64,000 bases of DNA from Posidonia oceanica (GCA_037176725.1 JAZBRS010000013.1:10977001-11041000), one strand, 5' to 3'. Shown: positions 31,790 through 44,740, numbered from the stretch's first letter. Program-made: numbers and translations. The notes: generated from the sequence alone by a model not told the origin.

Positions 31790-33050
31790 ATGAGTTGACG
31801 GACTCATTACTGGATAGTTTGGGTTATCGGCCCAAGGAGTTAACGGACTCGCCACCAGATAGTTAGGGTTATCAGCCCAAAGAAAGGACGCCAAACAGGG
31901 TAACGAGTGTCATCCAGGCAGTTTGGGCTACCAGCCCAAAGAAGATACCAAGGGCGGCAAAATAAGATGCCCCTGGTATCAGGGATGATGCCAGGGGACA
32001 GCCGAAGCGCCCTTGGATCAAAGTGGGAAAATCAGGAGTGATAAGTACCAGACTTATCAAACCGGAAGGGAAGCCAGGATTGATAAGTACATGACTCATC
32101 AAACCGGAAGGAAAGCCAAGATTGATAAGTACACGACTTACCAAAACAGAAAGGAAAGCCAGAGATGTTAAGGACAAGCCTTATCAACCGGAAAGAACCA
32201 GAAATGATAAGGAACAAGCCTTATCAAAACGGACAGAACCAGGATTGATAAGGAACAAACCTTATCAAAACGGACAGAACCAGGATTGATAAGGAACAAA
32301 CCTTATCAAAACGAAAAGAACCAGGATTGATAAGCACATGACTTATCAAAATGGACAGAACCATTATTGACAAGCACACGACTTATCAAAACGAATAGAA
32401 CCAAGATGGATAAGCACACGACTTATCAAAACGGACAGAACCAGGATTGATAAGTACACGACCTATCAAAACGAACCGAACTAGGATTGATAAGCACACG
32501 ACCTATCAAAACGGACAGAACCAGGATTGATAAGCACACGACCTATCAAAACGGACAGAACCAGGATTGACAAGCACACGACTTATCAAAACGGATAGAA
32601 AAGCTGATAGGTGATAGGTTTCGGACCCACCGACCACGAAAGGGTAACCGATATGTTTCGGACTTATCGACCGCAAAGGGTTGGAATGTGATAAGTTTCG
32701 GACCTATCGACCGTAAAGGGTTGTAAAGTGATAAGTTTCACACTTATCGACTGCAAAGGGTTGGAATGTGATAAGTTTCGGACCTATCGACCGCAAAGGG
32801 TTGTAAAGTGATAAGTTTTGGACTTATCGACCGCAAAGGGTTGGATGTGATAAGTTATGTACCTATTGACCGCAAAGGGTTGTAAAGTGATAAGTTTCGG
32901 ACTTATCGACCGTAAAGGGTTGGAATGTGATAAGTTTTAGACCTATCTATCGCAAAGGGTTGTAAAGTGATAAGTTTCAGACTTATTGACCGCAAAGGGT
33001 TGGAATGTGATAAGTTTCGGACCTATCGATTGCAAAGGGTTGTTGAGGGG
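31790..33050 (-). repeat. Pseudoknot-like hairpin array of element 2
   Basis: It has about 40 units. The first few (31800-31940) have GATAGTTTGGGTTATC form. From 32030 to 32620 units are GATAAG...CTTATC with ACACGA or AACAAG loops and a trailing AAAACGGACAG. From 32640 to 33050 units are GATAAGTTTCGGACTTATC followed by GACCGCAAAGGGTTG. In the last class S2 is six base pairs (GATAAG/CTTATC) and S1 is CGG in the loop with CCG beyond the stem (for example 32889-32912). The position is the same as in element 1, between the DUF7745-like gene and the PPT. Confidence 0.72.
31970..31996. repeat. Conserved GGGGCATC-type hairpin, copy 1
   Basis: The arms CCCCTGGTATCA and TGATGCCAGGGG flank a short G loop, 12 pairs with one wobble. 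It is the counterpart of 4606-4632 in element 1. Confidence 0.7.
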
Positions 33051-33163
33051 CACCAACATACGAAAGCAGAGCAGGAAAATGGATGGGCCCGCGACAGTTA
33101 GACATGCTTGCCCGGATGCAGCTGGAGATGTGACACCATGGGGCAGCAAAAAAAAAAAAGATG

Positions 33164-33191
33164 CCCCTAGTATCAGGGATGATACCAGGGG
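33164..33191. repeat. Conserved GGGGCATC-type hairpin, copy 2
   Basis: The arms CCCCTAGTATCA and TGATACCAGGGG flank GGGA, with one mismatch. It closes the array on the side of the DUF7745-like gene. An A run lies just left of it. Confidence 0.7.
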
Positions 33192-33661
33192 ACAGCCGAA
33201 GCACCCTTGGCATCGAAAAGCGATAGACAAAGTTGACGCGCTTGTCAAACGAGTAGTTTGGGCTACCAGTCTGGCGAGGATTCGGCTGGGAGTGCTTGGT
33301 GGCTTTGCTCGTTTTGATGGCGTTGGTCTGCAGAGATTCTGGCATCCAAGTGGAATGCAAGGTCTTCTTGTAGTTTCCCTTGGTGCTGAGAATGTTGGTA
33401 GTTGCCTCTGAGCTTGCAAGTTGTCAGGATCTGATAGTGCCCTCCTCATGGCTCTGAGGGGTTAGGTTTTGCGGAGCTGATGCAGTATGCTGAAGATATG
33501 ATTGTGAGACCACACATGCATTATGTTATGGAAAGCAAACCAAGCACATAAGCAAATGGTATAAAACATCCTTGCATTAACAAAGTCTTGATTACACGCC
33601 TATAGCAAGCTGAACAAAGTACAGCAAGACTCAAAAAGGGATGTGCAGATGCACAAACGCC

Positions 33662-34940
33662 CTAGCTGGTCCGGGCCTTCTTCGATCTCCTAGTGTCAGG
33701 AAACAGAGATGCACCAGGTGGGATCTTGTTAATGGGCCAAAGCCCCTGCACTTCAGTCAGGTACTCGGGGGTACATCCCGAGCCCTTCATAGCTGTAATG
33801 TCTATTGACCGTACCCCATGGCGCATGAGATCGGTTAGCTCTATTGTGGCAGCGACAGTGCTGAAAGGATAGGGCTGGAGTAGCTTCGGTGCTGTGCTGT
33901 CGACAAAAGCCCCTTACTGGAAACCAAACTATCCCATGACCTGGATGGGGTGATACTCCACGCCTTCGGTGAACCCCGGCAGGACAACCAGTCGCATGTC
34001 GCGGGTGCCGAAGAAAACAGTGAACGGCTCTACTGCAGATGGGATGATATGCCAGGTCACTGTATCATCTGTCAGCCTTTCCAGCCTTTCATACTCCTCG
34101 CAGACAGTCTTGATGGTCTTGGCATGGCCGCTGCTGCAGTATGCCTCAAATGCCTTCTTCTGGGGGCGCAGAATGTCTATCTCTAGATGTCCAGCCAGCC
34201 ACACTTGTACCAGAGCCCTGCAGCCGTGAAAGTGGCGAGAGCGGTGTGAAATGCGGTCCAGCCCGTGGTAGGTCTCAGCTAGGACGACAGGTGCTAGGTC
34301 GATTTGGCGGGTCACCACAGTAAGGGCGATCTCCGCAACTTCAATAGCGACCGTCATCCGGCCATGGCTGAAGATTAGCTCGCCTAGGAAGTGGGTGACG
34401 AAGCCGCGGAGCCATAGTTCACCTCCCAGTGCGGCGCACTTCCCCGCACTTCTTGGAGACTTCCTCAAAGTAGTTTAGACGGAGCGCGAGTACAAGCCCG
34501 TCAATGTAGACCAGTCTCTTCTTGCAGCTTTGTGCAGAGAGCCCAGTTAGCTCTTTCAAGATGGCGACATAGCCAGTACACCTTGTGAATACAGCTGGCC
34601 CCATGAGCATGGAGAAGCCACAGATCCGGCGTACTTCCTCCAGCGTGGGCGTTAATTCCATCCTACCGAAGCGAAAGACATGGTGCGCTGGCTTCCAGAA
34701 CCTAGCGGCAGTGCACAGAAGATGTCGGCTTACTTCAACATCGGCAGCCTTCAAAAGTCTGGGTGGGATGCCCCACAGGCTCAGCTTCTCATGGTCAACC
34801 TCAGTGAGCATGGCAATCCACTCTCGCTGAGTCCCGGAGCAATGTGTCGGAGTCACCAAGGTAGGGAAACCCATTGCAGGAGAGAAAGCGAGCGGCTGGT
34901 GTAGACTCTTTGAGTACCTGTAGTCAAAGCTGTTCATCAA
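33662..34940 (-). pseudogene. DUF7745 / plant-mobile-domain-like gene, broken copy in element 2
   Basis: It is collinear with the intact ORF of element 1: MGFPTLVTPTHCS at the start of similarity, RFWKPAHHVFRFGRMELTP and EEVRRICGF, then VLAETYHGLDRISH, HGCRALVQVWLAGH and GVEYHPIQVMG, with the C-terminal KKARTS. A frameshift near 34440-34470 separates the halves. Stops near 33914-33931 (TAG, TAA) interrupt the RQFGFQQ motif. The N-terminus differs from that of element 1 (MMNSFDYRYSKSLHQ). Conservation of place and sequence in a second element shows that this ORF is a stable part of the family. Confidence 0.75.
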
Positions 34941-36580
34941 TCTAGAACATGTACAGGCATATAATACTAGCTGTCAGAGAAGCAGATGTGCATATAAAGC
35001 TGATAAAGTAGTTCATAGGTTACAGCTAACAGTCAGATCACAAAATCTAAGCACATTTGGTTATGCAAGGGAGGTTTTGCCTGCACAGGGCGAAGTCACA
35101 CAAAAGGCACTCTTGTCCTCGTCTATGCGGAGCGAGGAGACAAGGGAAGGGGGCTTCGTCCGTTTGGAATGAAGTCACAAAGGAGGTACACTTGTCCTTG
35201 CCTCGTACGGAGTAAGGGAGCAAGCGAAAAGGGACTTCGTCCGCCTGGAGCGAAGTTGCACAGGGATTAGGGGCGACGCCTGACTGCACAGGCCCGTGAG
35301 AGTTCCGAGGTGTCAAGGTTGTTCCGCTACCTCTGAAGTGACTGCCCTGTCTCTGATTACTGATGCATTCGCTGAGCTGCTGCACTGGCAGTGATAGGTT
35401 GCTCTGAGGCTTGGAGGCGGTCAACCTGCCTTAGCAGAAGTACTATCCCAGTGCTGAGCGGAACCTTGCAGAGTGGGAGGAAAAGGGCAAAAGAAATGAT
35501 TTGATAGAGGATAGATGCATGCATGATTTATACTAAATTTCTATTGCCCTCGGCATATGAAGTGCTTGATGCCTGCTGCAAAGGAAAGGAGCGGTCTCTG
35601 ATTCACCAGACTCTACTCGGATTCCTAATTATTGGTGGCACTCCTGATTGGGTATTGGTGGTGCTTGGGTGGTGGTGTAGTGAGGATGGGCTCCATGCCA
35701 AACTCTCTAGGACCTACACCTACTCTTTTCATCATTTTTTCCTTTTGCTCCCACATAGGTGTGTAGGTTTCCCCTATCCCTGGCTTGGAGGTAGTGGGCA
35801 CCTGGTTTGGAGTTGGGGAGCTGCTTGCTAGGGAAAAGTGACTAGGCCCCATGGGATTTGTGTATTTCCCAAGTGCAAACTTTAGTTCTTCTCTAAGATA
35901 GGTGAAAGGGACGGGATCACGTTGCTTGCCTCTTTTCTGAGGTGGACTTTTGTCTTTCCTCCCCTTTTTTTTTTGTTTTGTTGCTTTTTTTCTTTTCTTT
36001 TCTCTTTTCTTTCTTATTCTTTTTTTTTTGGCTTGCAGGCTTCCGTTGTCCCTAACTTAGAGGTAATGGGAGCCTAGTTTTGAGACGGGGGGCCAGGTCT
36101 TGCAGACTCCCAGGTGTGGATTCTGAATCATCTCCAAGATAATTGGAGGGACAGGGTTATGCTGCACACCTCTATCTCTAGGGCCAACTCCTGTCTTCTC
36201 CTTCTATTCCCTTTTCCTTTGTGCCCATGCTTAGACATGTAGGTTTTGCTCACACTCTCTCACACCCTAGGATTTTGTCTCCCTCTGGAGGTGTAAGTCC
36301 TAGAGGGGTTTAGACATTTCATCTGTCCTTACTAGATGGTGTCTCCCTCACTGGTCAGGACATCTAAGTAGTGTCAGGTGAGGTAGAGGATACTCTTTCC
36401 AGAGCAGGCGAGCATCTCCGATTTTCGTCATCGAGCTATGATAGTAATGCACATGATATATTTACATCTCTTCTTTTTGTTTGTTTTTTTTTTTTTGATA
36501 AAAGAAACATGACGAAAATGCATGTGAATGTAAATGCATGAAATGCAAGGAAGGGGGCTCTGCAAGGTAGCGGCTGCAGG
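34941..36580. other. Noncoding region between integrase and DUF7745-like gene, element 2
   Basis: No gene is present. A T-rich run spans 35930-36030, and the general layout matches 6300-7555 of element 1. It includes repeated GCGAAGTC and TTCGTCC words near 35090-35260. Confidence 0.5.
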
Positions 36581-37440
36581 CTACTGGTAGTACTTCTTGA
36601 GGTAGCATGCGTTGACCGGCTTTGATTGTTCAACCTGCTCCATGTCCTTAAGGACTGCTGTGCCGTCGGAGAAGACCCGCTTGATCAGAAAGGGGCCGCG
36701 CTAGTTTGGCCAGAATTTGCCTCGACCGTCTGGGTGGTGGATGGCTCGAAGGACCATATCCCCTGGATTGAAGCTTCTGGGCCTAACCTTCTTCAGGTAT
36801 GCTCTGGCCGAGCGCTTCTGGTAACACTGAGCATGATGCATGGCTTGCAGCCTATGCTCATCAATCAGGTTCAGTTGGATGCAGTGGTCTTCGACCCATT
36901 CTGCTTCTTCCAGCTCAGCTTCTCGTAGGATCCGCAGTGAGGGGATCTCTACATCAATAGGCAGCACTGGCTCCAAGCCGTACACTAGTGAGTACAGGGT
37001 TGCTCTTGTCGAGGTCCAGACCGATGTCCTGTACGCCCAGAGTGCGTACGTAAGCTTGTCATACTAGTCCTTGTGAGTCTCTACCATTTTTTTCAAGATT
37101 TTGATAAGGTTCTTGTTGGCAGACTCTACTGCGCCGTTCATCTGTGGCCAATAAGGCGAGGATCGGTGATGCTTGATGTTGAACTTCTGTAGGTAATCTT
37201 CGATCCTCTTGGCTATGAAGTTTGTGCCACTGTTAGAGATGAGCGCGTATGGGACCCCATACCGGGCTACGATGTTGTTTCTGATAAACTTCTCTGTAGC
37301 CATGGCAGTGACTGTCTTGTAGGAGGCTGCTTCCACCCACTTAGTAAAGTAGTCGATCGCTACCAGAATGTAGCAATGACCGTTGGAGGCTGCTAGATGT
37401 ATGGCACCGATGACATCAATCCCCCAGGTGGAGAAAGGCT
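36581..37440 (-). pseudogene. Integrase core and C-terminus of element 2
   Basis: After a TAG near 37440 the frame resumes with PFSTWGIDVIG (first catalytic Asp present), then FTKWVEAA. At 37230-37250 it reads ISNSGTNF, where the family has a D-N-G-T-N-F type motif, so the second catalytic Asp is Asn. The third acidic residue is present in MNGAVESANKN. A further TAG follows ETHKD near 37064. The distal part continues with AYRTSVWTSTRATLYSLVYG, EPVLPIDVEIPS, NPGDMVLRAI, a TAG after KFWPN, and the end YLKKYYQ with stop 36581-36583. It is inactive. Confidence 0.85.
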
Positions 37441-38299
37441 ATGGCGAAGACATGCTATGCAATTCCTGTGGGGGAGCATGTATAAAGTTCCCATGTATTT
37501 GGCAGCTGTGGCATCTACGCACAAATTGGCAGCAGTTTACCTCCATGGTTGACCAGTAGCCTTGGAGCATAACCTTATTGGCTAGCAACACATCGTTCAT
37601 GTGAGGGCCATAGGTCCCTGCATGAACTTGGAGCATCAATGTGTCGGCCTCCTTCTTGTCTAGGCAGCGTAGGAGCATCTGGTTGTAAGATCTTCTGTAC
37701 AGATGTCCTGCCCCTATTACGTACTTTGACGCCAGACGCGCTAAAGTCTTTCTGTCTGCTGCTAGGGTGTATGGTGGGAGTCTGCCAGATTTCAAGAAGA
37801 CCTTGATGTCATGATACCATAGAAGTTCCTCTGCTGGATCCACTTCCTTGATGCTCATGCAGTGTGTGGGCTGTTCCACACGAGAGACTGATACATCCAG
37901 TGCACGGCCTTTGGGTATGGAGAGCCAAGTTGCTAAGGTTGCTAGAGCATCTGCATAGGCGTTCTTGGCTCTGTTTATGTAAGTGAAGCGGATTTCTTCA
38001 AATTCCTTTATCAGCTTCAGCAGGCATTCATGGTATGGCACCAGCTTGGGGTCCTTGGTCTTCCAGTCGCCGTTAACCTGGGAGATGACCAGCATCGCAT
38101 CTCCGTGTACATGTAGCTTGCGTACATCATGCTCAAGTGCGACTTGCAGTCCCAGAATGCAGGCTTCATACTCTACCTCGTTATTGGTGGAAGGGAATGT
38201 CGTCTTCCTTGCAAATGGGATCTGCTCCCCTTGTGGCGTTGCTAGGACAGCGTCGATGCTTCTGCCCCTTCTATTAACCACGCCATCGACGTACAGATG
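37441..38299 (-). pseudogene. Archaeal-like RNase H plus integrase zinc finger of element 2
   Basis: The N-terminal half is a second RNase H, diagnostic of the Tat/Ogre lineage: a YVDG-type start just before 38281, NNEVEYEACILGLQVALE (catalytic Glu region), HVHGDAMLVISQVNGDW (Asp region) and NAYADALATLATW (last Asp). The C-terminal half is the integrase HHCC finger: HAGTYGPHMN and CHSCQIHGNF. It is separated from the upstream RNase H by a TAG at about 38300 and from the integrase core by a TAG at about 37440. The residues visible look intact. Confidence 0.85.
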
Positions 38300-40072
38300 C
38301 TATTGTAGTTTGTCTTCATGGTCCTTCTGCTCTGGATCCTCCATGGCGAATAGAATGTCCTCATCAGGGAACTGCGTCTGTAGAGGCTGGTACTCAGGCA
38401 GTGGGAAGTCAGCTAGATGATTTACAATGGCCTGCCCCTTCATTGATTTCTCTGTGATGAAGGTGATGTCGTATTGAGACAATAACACCTGCCACTTGAT
38501 GCATCGGCCTACCATGGCCAGCTTCTGAAAAAGGAACTTGATGGGGTCATACCGACATAGGAGCTGGACCAGGTGCGCCATCATGTAATGCCTTAGCTTC
38601 TGCGCGGCCCAGACTAGAGATAGGCAGGTCTTCTCTATGGTGCTATACCTAGCTTCGCAATCAGTGAACTTCTTACTCAGGTAATAGATGGCACACTCCT
38701 TTCTACCGGTTTCATCATGTTGACCCAAGACGGCGCCCATGGAATGCTGCGTGGTAGAAAGGTAGAGAATCAGAGGTCTCCCTAGCATGGAAGAAACCAG
38801 GATAGGAGGCTTGATCAGGAGCTGCTTGATCTTGTCAAATGCAACTTGGCACTCCTCGCTCCAGTTGATTTGTGCATTCTTCCTCAGGAGCTTGAAAATC
38901 GGTTCGTAGATAGGCATGAGCTGCGTAATGAACCGACTGATATATTGCAGACGCCCCAGTAGGCCTCTGACTTCTTTTTCAGTCTTGGGGGGTGGCATGT
39001 CCAAGATGGCTTTGGCCTTGCTCGAGTCCACTTCGATTCCCCTCTGGCTGACAATGTAGCCCAGCAGCTTGCCGGATGATACCCCGAATACACATTTGCT
39101 GGGGTTAAGGCGAAGCTTGTACTTCCGCAGGCAGTCAAAGAGCTTCTTGAGGCAGATAAGGTGATCCTCAGGCTCTCTAGACTTGGCGATAATGTCGTCC
39201 ACGTAGACCTCAACTTCTCAGTGCATGAGGTTGTGGAACAATGCTGTCATCGTCCTCTGATATGTTGCTCCGGCATTCTTAAGCCCAAACGGCATGACCT
39301 GATAGCAGAAGACTCCCCAAGGGGTGATAAACGAAGTCTTTTCCTTGTCTTCTTCTGCCATTCTAATCTGGTTGTAGCCAGAAAAGCCGTTCATGATGGA
39401 GAGCATCTTGTGCCCTACTGTATTGTCTACCAGGACGTCGATGTGCGGTAGAGGGATGTCGTCCTTAGGACTGGCTTTGTTCAGATTCCTATAATAAATG
39501 TACATACGGACCCGACCGTCCTTCTTGGGCACTAACACAACATTCGTGAGCCATTTTGGATAGAGGACAACCTTGAGAAAACCAACGCTGTGCTGCTTCA
39601 TGATTTCCTCTTTGATTTTAAGTAGCCACTATGGTCGCCACTTCCAGAGCTTCTACTTTACCGGCCTCGCATCTGGATCTAGAGGCAGGTTGTGCCTCTA
39701 GATCCAGGCATCAAGGCCAACCATGTCTTCATAGCTCCAAGCGAAGACATCTGCATATTTCATAAGGAATGCAATGAACTCTGCTCTAGCCTGGGGCGAC
39801 AGTTGCACACTGATGTGGACCTCCTTGATGTCTTCAGTTGTGCCAATGTTGACTGCCTCTGTCTCTTCTTCGACATGGAGGTTAGGCCCTTCTGGGTCGT
39901 CATCATAAGGCTGGAACTCAGGCGATGGTTCATCATTCTCATCTATGCCTGTATCATCCTCCTCATATGCAATGAGTTTGGAGAGGATCTCCTTCTCGAA
40001 TGTTTGGTTTGTAATGTCGAAGGAGTGAATACACTCTGCCTCTTGATCCTGATGATGCCTTAGGATTGTCAT
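38300..40072 (-). pseudogene. Reverse transcriptase and gypsy-type RNase H of element 2
   Basis: The proximal part has an aspartate-rich lead-in (39700-40072, ending YADVFAWSYEDMVGLD). Two TAG codons near 39650 and 39625 follow. RT motifs then run TNVVLVPKKDGRVRMYIYYRNLNKA, DIPLPHIDVLVDN, MNGFSGYNQI and FCYQVMPFGLKNAGATYQR. A TGA at 39218-39220 precedes the YVDD box (39194-39205). RNase H follows, with AVLGQHDETG and AIYYLSKKF..CEARYS..EK. All segments lie in the same frame as gag-PR and integrase, so the original product was one long polyprotein. Confidence 0.88.
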
Positions 40073-41311
40073 GCTTACTCGAGTGTTCCTGTATCCTCAA
40101 TGCGCGACCTCTGTCGTGGCGACTTCCTATATGCCTGCTCTGCTGCTGCTGGCTCTGCTGAATCTACCGCTGACTCTACTGCAGACTCTGCTACTGCCTA
40201 TACTGCTAATGCTTCCTCCTCCACGTTTTCTGTTGCACTTGTGAAGGGTATACCAGACTGGCAGCTGATCAGGGCACCGCCGCTTGCTGAACTGCCTGAG
40301 TGGGGCATGTGCTGCACCAACCACCTAGACCCACCTTGTGGCTGTAGAGTGATTAGCTCGTCTGGTCTAGTGGGTGCTGCCTCTGTTTCTTCTTCCAAGA
40401 CCATGATTGAGGAATGGTCTTGCGGCGGGGAGGGATCTGTGGCCACGGCTTTCCCTTTCCTCATCGCCTGCTGCTCGGCGGCATCTTCAGCCAGCACTGC
40501 GAGTTGTTCTTGGAACAGCAATTCCAAGTCCGCGAGCGCGTCACCCACCTGGGCTTCTGCAATCGCACCCTCCTCGTCTTCTGAGGGTGTGTCGACGTAG
40601 TAGGCGCAAACGGCCTCTTCAGAGTCCTACTTGGCGATTCCTTCGCCTACGGGTCTGCTCTGGCTATTAGACACACCACTGGCTGGGGTATCTGCTCTAT
40701 TATTGGCTGGCTGGCTAGCTGACCTTCAGGCACGGCCGATCGCGGAGGTGTGGCGATCAGGGACGCAAACAGGCTAGCCAGGGCTGCGATTGGCTGCTGC
40801 GCTGACAGGGTCAGTGCTGCGGCTGGATGGGAAGCAAAGGCGCTCTTCCGGAGGTCCCACTGTTGGACAGTTGTGCTGGGGGACAAAGCGCCAGCACTCG
40901 TGAGTGATGGTGGTTGTCTCACTGTACCGACCACGGGGGCCCACCACCAGGTTAGATCTGCTAAAGCTAATGGCTGTATGGCTGATGGAACCGCCTGCTT
41001 TGCTTATGGTGTTGCTGATGAGGCGGGCCGAGTCCCGCTGTTGCCTGATTCGACTAACAGCGCCGCCGGAGACACTAATGAAGCTGCAGTAGGGGAAAAA
41101 CTGTCATCCTTGACATAGAACTCACTGAGTCTGCCACTGCATCAGTAGAGGGAAGGGCTAAACAAACTAACCGAGAGGTTGCAGGGTTGGACTGAAGCTC
41201 CTTGTTGGACTAAGCTGGGATAATCATTTCGGACTGCTCTTCATCTGAATAGTAGTCCTCTATGCAGACCCACTCCTCTGTCGGTAGTGGAGGGCTTTGG
41301 CACGGTACTGG
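40073..41311 (-). pseudogene. Acidic linker between protease and RT, element 2
   Basis: This is the counterpart of 7641-9222. An acidic, Ser/Ala-rich frame is visible at 40198-40548 (LADLELLFQEQLAVLAED, then PDELITLQPQGGSRWLVQHMPHSG), which matches element 1 (SDLELLYQEQLESIAEDL, then PDELITVQPEGGSSWLVQYMPHSG). Frames change several times, so this part has suffered indels. No catalytic domain is present. Confidence 0.6.
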
Positions 41312-44300
41312 CTAGGCTGAGGTCAGGCTCGTGTTTAGGTCAAGAACACCTGCACTGACAAAGTTACTGTGGTCCTGAGGAATCACGAGCTTCCGATTTC
41401 TGTGGTGCAAGCGCTCACCGTCGCGGGGCTGCCATTCATATCCCAGGCCTTGAAAGTCTCTTCTTTCCTCGGCTGCAACTAGCTCGGCGATCCCCTGGCC
41501 ATGTCGCCCAAGTGGCGTTCCCTTCGCGTAGCCCCACCTGCGGTAAATATTCTCGACCATCCGGGAGGGGTTGCAATGAACGGCCAGAGAGCTGACACGC
41601 TCAAGAAGGGGGATAAAGTTAACCGGCTCAAACCGATTAACACGGTGTAAAGTATCTGACAGTTTGGGATCAAATTGGATAGTCTGCCGGGACACAGAAG
41701 AGACTGCCTCAACTGGCTACTTATCAAAGTTTTCTGCCATGACAACGACAACGTCGTCGCCCCAGCGAAACTTGATCATGCGGTGGAGGGTCGAGGGGAT
41801 CACTTGGTGCTTGTGGAGCCAAGGGCGCCCAAGTAGGAGGTTAAAAGAGGGCTCTAAGTCGACGATGTAGAATTCTACATCGAATATGACTGGGCCAATA
41901 TGAAGAGGAATAACCAGGATCCCTAATGAGTCATGGTGCGTATTGTCAAAAGAGGTCATTCACTTCACGGCTGGCGTGATATCCTCGGCTTTGAATCCGA
42001 GCTTCAATGCTGTATGCAGGGGACAGACGTTAAGGCCTAACCCATTGTCAACCAGCGAGAGGGGAATGCGGAAAATTTTGAACTGCACCGTGATAAACTG
42101 GGGTTGATTGTGGTTAGTCCCCGGTGGAGGCAGTTCATCGCTCGAGAAAGAGATGACCTGTGGCTCCGCGATCATACCCACCATATTCTCCAAAGTTGCA
42201 GGCTTAATAAATTGGCACACATGGGTGGCCTGGAACACGCGGAGGAAAGCCTCACGATGTTCACGGGATGAATGTATTAGGTCCCAAATGGAGATGTCAG
42301 CCTTGACAGTTTTCAGCTGGTCCATGATATCAGCTAAAGGCTGGTCTTTTTTGGAGGTGGAAGTAGTGGCACTAGTAGAGAGTTCTGCAGAGGCGGGATC
42401 AGGGGATTGGCCTGCTGGTGGTTGGCTTGATGGTACAGGCTGGCCAGCTGGTGGAGTAGGTTTAGGGGGGTTAGGCTTGGCTACTGGGGCTACTGCTTTG
42501 TATACCCTCCCCGACCACGTGATGTCCGCACACATTTCTGTGGCGTAGTCGTATGGAACGCGGTGGGTATCCCTGGTCAGGTTGATTACCAGGGAAACAC
42601 GAGCTGCGAGCTCGAGAGGGGCCGCTTGGGTATTTGCTGGTTGGCGGGGAGGCAAGGGCTGTTGATGGAGAGGCTGTGTTGGCTCTGGTTGGAGCTTGGC
42701 TTGCAGGCAAATGGGGGGTTGAGCCTTTGGTAGTACGATGGGCCTCGCGGCAGCGCGCTCCGGTTTGGCGTCCAGTCGGATCATGTGAATCTCCGACTCA
42801 GAACCGGCAAGTACCGCAAGATAGAGGGAAGGAGAAACAGGCACAGAAATATCTTGGATAATATCAGAAGGGTCCACCACAGGTGTAGCGGACCCAGAGG
42901 GGAAGAGAAAATGTACACTTGAAGTCCCCACGCCTCCCTGGCCAGAATGCTTCGGCAAAGGCTGGTGGACGATGCTTGGATTGGGGGGAGCTATCCCTAA
43001 TGTAGGGGAGGATGCTAATGGAGGGATGGATGTAGATGCTGCCTCTTGTGTGTTGATACTGATGACCTTTTGGTCAATCAGGTCCTGCACTGCGCCCCGC
43101 AGAGTGAAGTAATTATTCGTCGAGTGCTCGACAACTCGATGAAAATCGCAGAAGTGATCCGTCCAATACCACCTCGGAAGAGGGTTCGGTGGTGGGCGGA
43201 CCTCAGGGAGCGTGAGGAGCGACACAACCTTAGGGAGGACGGCACTCAACGGCTCCACTAGCTGAGTGAAGCGATGCTGATGGTTGGGCCGTCTTTGCCC
43301 TTGGTGCTATCCTTGCCGGACTGGTGCGGCTGAGTAGACCGGTCGGGCGGTGGTGGTGATCTGTGGTGTGTGTGGTGTACTAGGTGTGGGTGCATAAACT
43401 AACTGATTCGGGCCAGGCGGAGCTACCATGTGAACGGGAGCGGCAAGAGAGTCGACGTATGTCATGGCAGTCCGTGGAGGATCCCTCCTCCTAGGGTTGT
43501 TGTTGTTGCCGCTGCCGTTGTTGTTGTTGTTGCCGTTGCTGCTGCCGCCATGATTGTTGCTGGAGGAGGCGGCCTGCTTGGCCAAGGCAGAGAGGGCCGG
43601 GAAGTTGCCACTTCGAAAGGAGCTCTCCACGCGAGTGCCAACCCGAATCAGTGATGCAAAGCTAGTGACAGCCTGGATGGCAAGCAGAGCCCCAATATAT
43701 GGCTGCACGCCTCGGATCACAATCTCGATAGATTCCTAATCAGAGGGTCTATCACGAACTTGCGAGGCAAGAGCGCGCCAAACGCCGATGTACTCCCTGT
43801 ACGGCTCGTTGTTTCTCTACTTAAGGGCGACAACGTCCTCACGCTTAGGGACCAAGTCGAGGTTGAAGGAGTACTGCTCCATGAACGCCTTGCCAAGGTC
43901 GCTCCAAGTCTTGATGGTGGCCATATCAAGTGATGTAAACCACTTGAGGGCCGGGCCAGTAAGACTTTTCTAGAACAGGCGGATCAATAACCTGTCATCA
44001 TCCTGAAGCTGAGCCAAGTCTCCGCAATACACCTTCATATGGGTGATTGGGCAGCCCCTACCATTGTAATTTTCAAAGTCCAGGATTTTGAACTTCGGTG
44101 GGAGTACCGCCTCTGGAAAATAGCAAAGGTCCCGGAACTGGTTGGAGTGGAGGTCTGTGCCCTGCACTTGACGAAGTGCTTTCTCCAGAACGGCGAACCT
44201 GTCATCGTTGGACTCTGGAGTTGCTGCTGGAGGTGATGGGGCAGCGGGGGCAGGGACCACATACGCCGAAGGGGTCACACCGAGGTGCTCCTTCGGATCC

Positions 44301-44740
44301 ACCATCGTGTCGCCTGGTGGCGCGACGTGATGGCCGACGTGTCCATGCAAATGTGTAGTGGGTGCTGTGGGTGGTGCAAAGTAAGCAGGAGAAGGAAATT
44401 ACTGATGCACAGGATGAGGGTATGCAAGATGCTGTGCAGTGAGTTGTGGAGATTGTGGGAGTAGCAGCTACTATAGTGGCACGGTGCCAGGCAGTGGGCC
44501 AGAGAAGTGCTGTGCTCGAACCAAATTAAGGGGCTGGCCACCAAGTGGTGGAGGTGCATGTAGTGCGGTGAATGGTGTGTATACAGAAGGCGGAGGCTGC
44601 ACCCCTATCACCAGAGCAGAGAGCAGCTGAGGTGATGGCCGGGGCGGCAGTGCAGCAGGGAAAGCCTGGAGAGCAGGAGTAGGGTGTAGGGGGACCTCAA
44701 GTGCAGAGGGAGTTGAAAAGGGGCGAGCAGACAGAGCCAT
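41312..44740 (-). pseudogene. Gag-protease of element 2, nonsense-riddled
   Basis: It aligns along its length with the 1060-residue ORF of element 1. The capsid core begins PPKFKILDFENYNGRGCP near 44130. A TAG lies just after the LLIRLF motif near 43973. Further stops lie near 43820 and 43737. The knuckle CDFHRVVEHSTNNYF has lost its last Cys. The protease has VDNGLGLNVCPL, where the Ser of DNGS is Leu, and LLGRPWLH. The end (NIYRRWGYAKGTPLGRHGQG) shows the Trp that is a TAG in element 1. The frame is otherwise maintained from 44740 to 41312. Confidence 0.82.
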
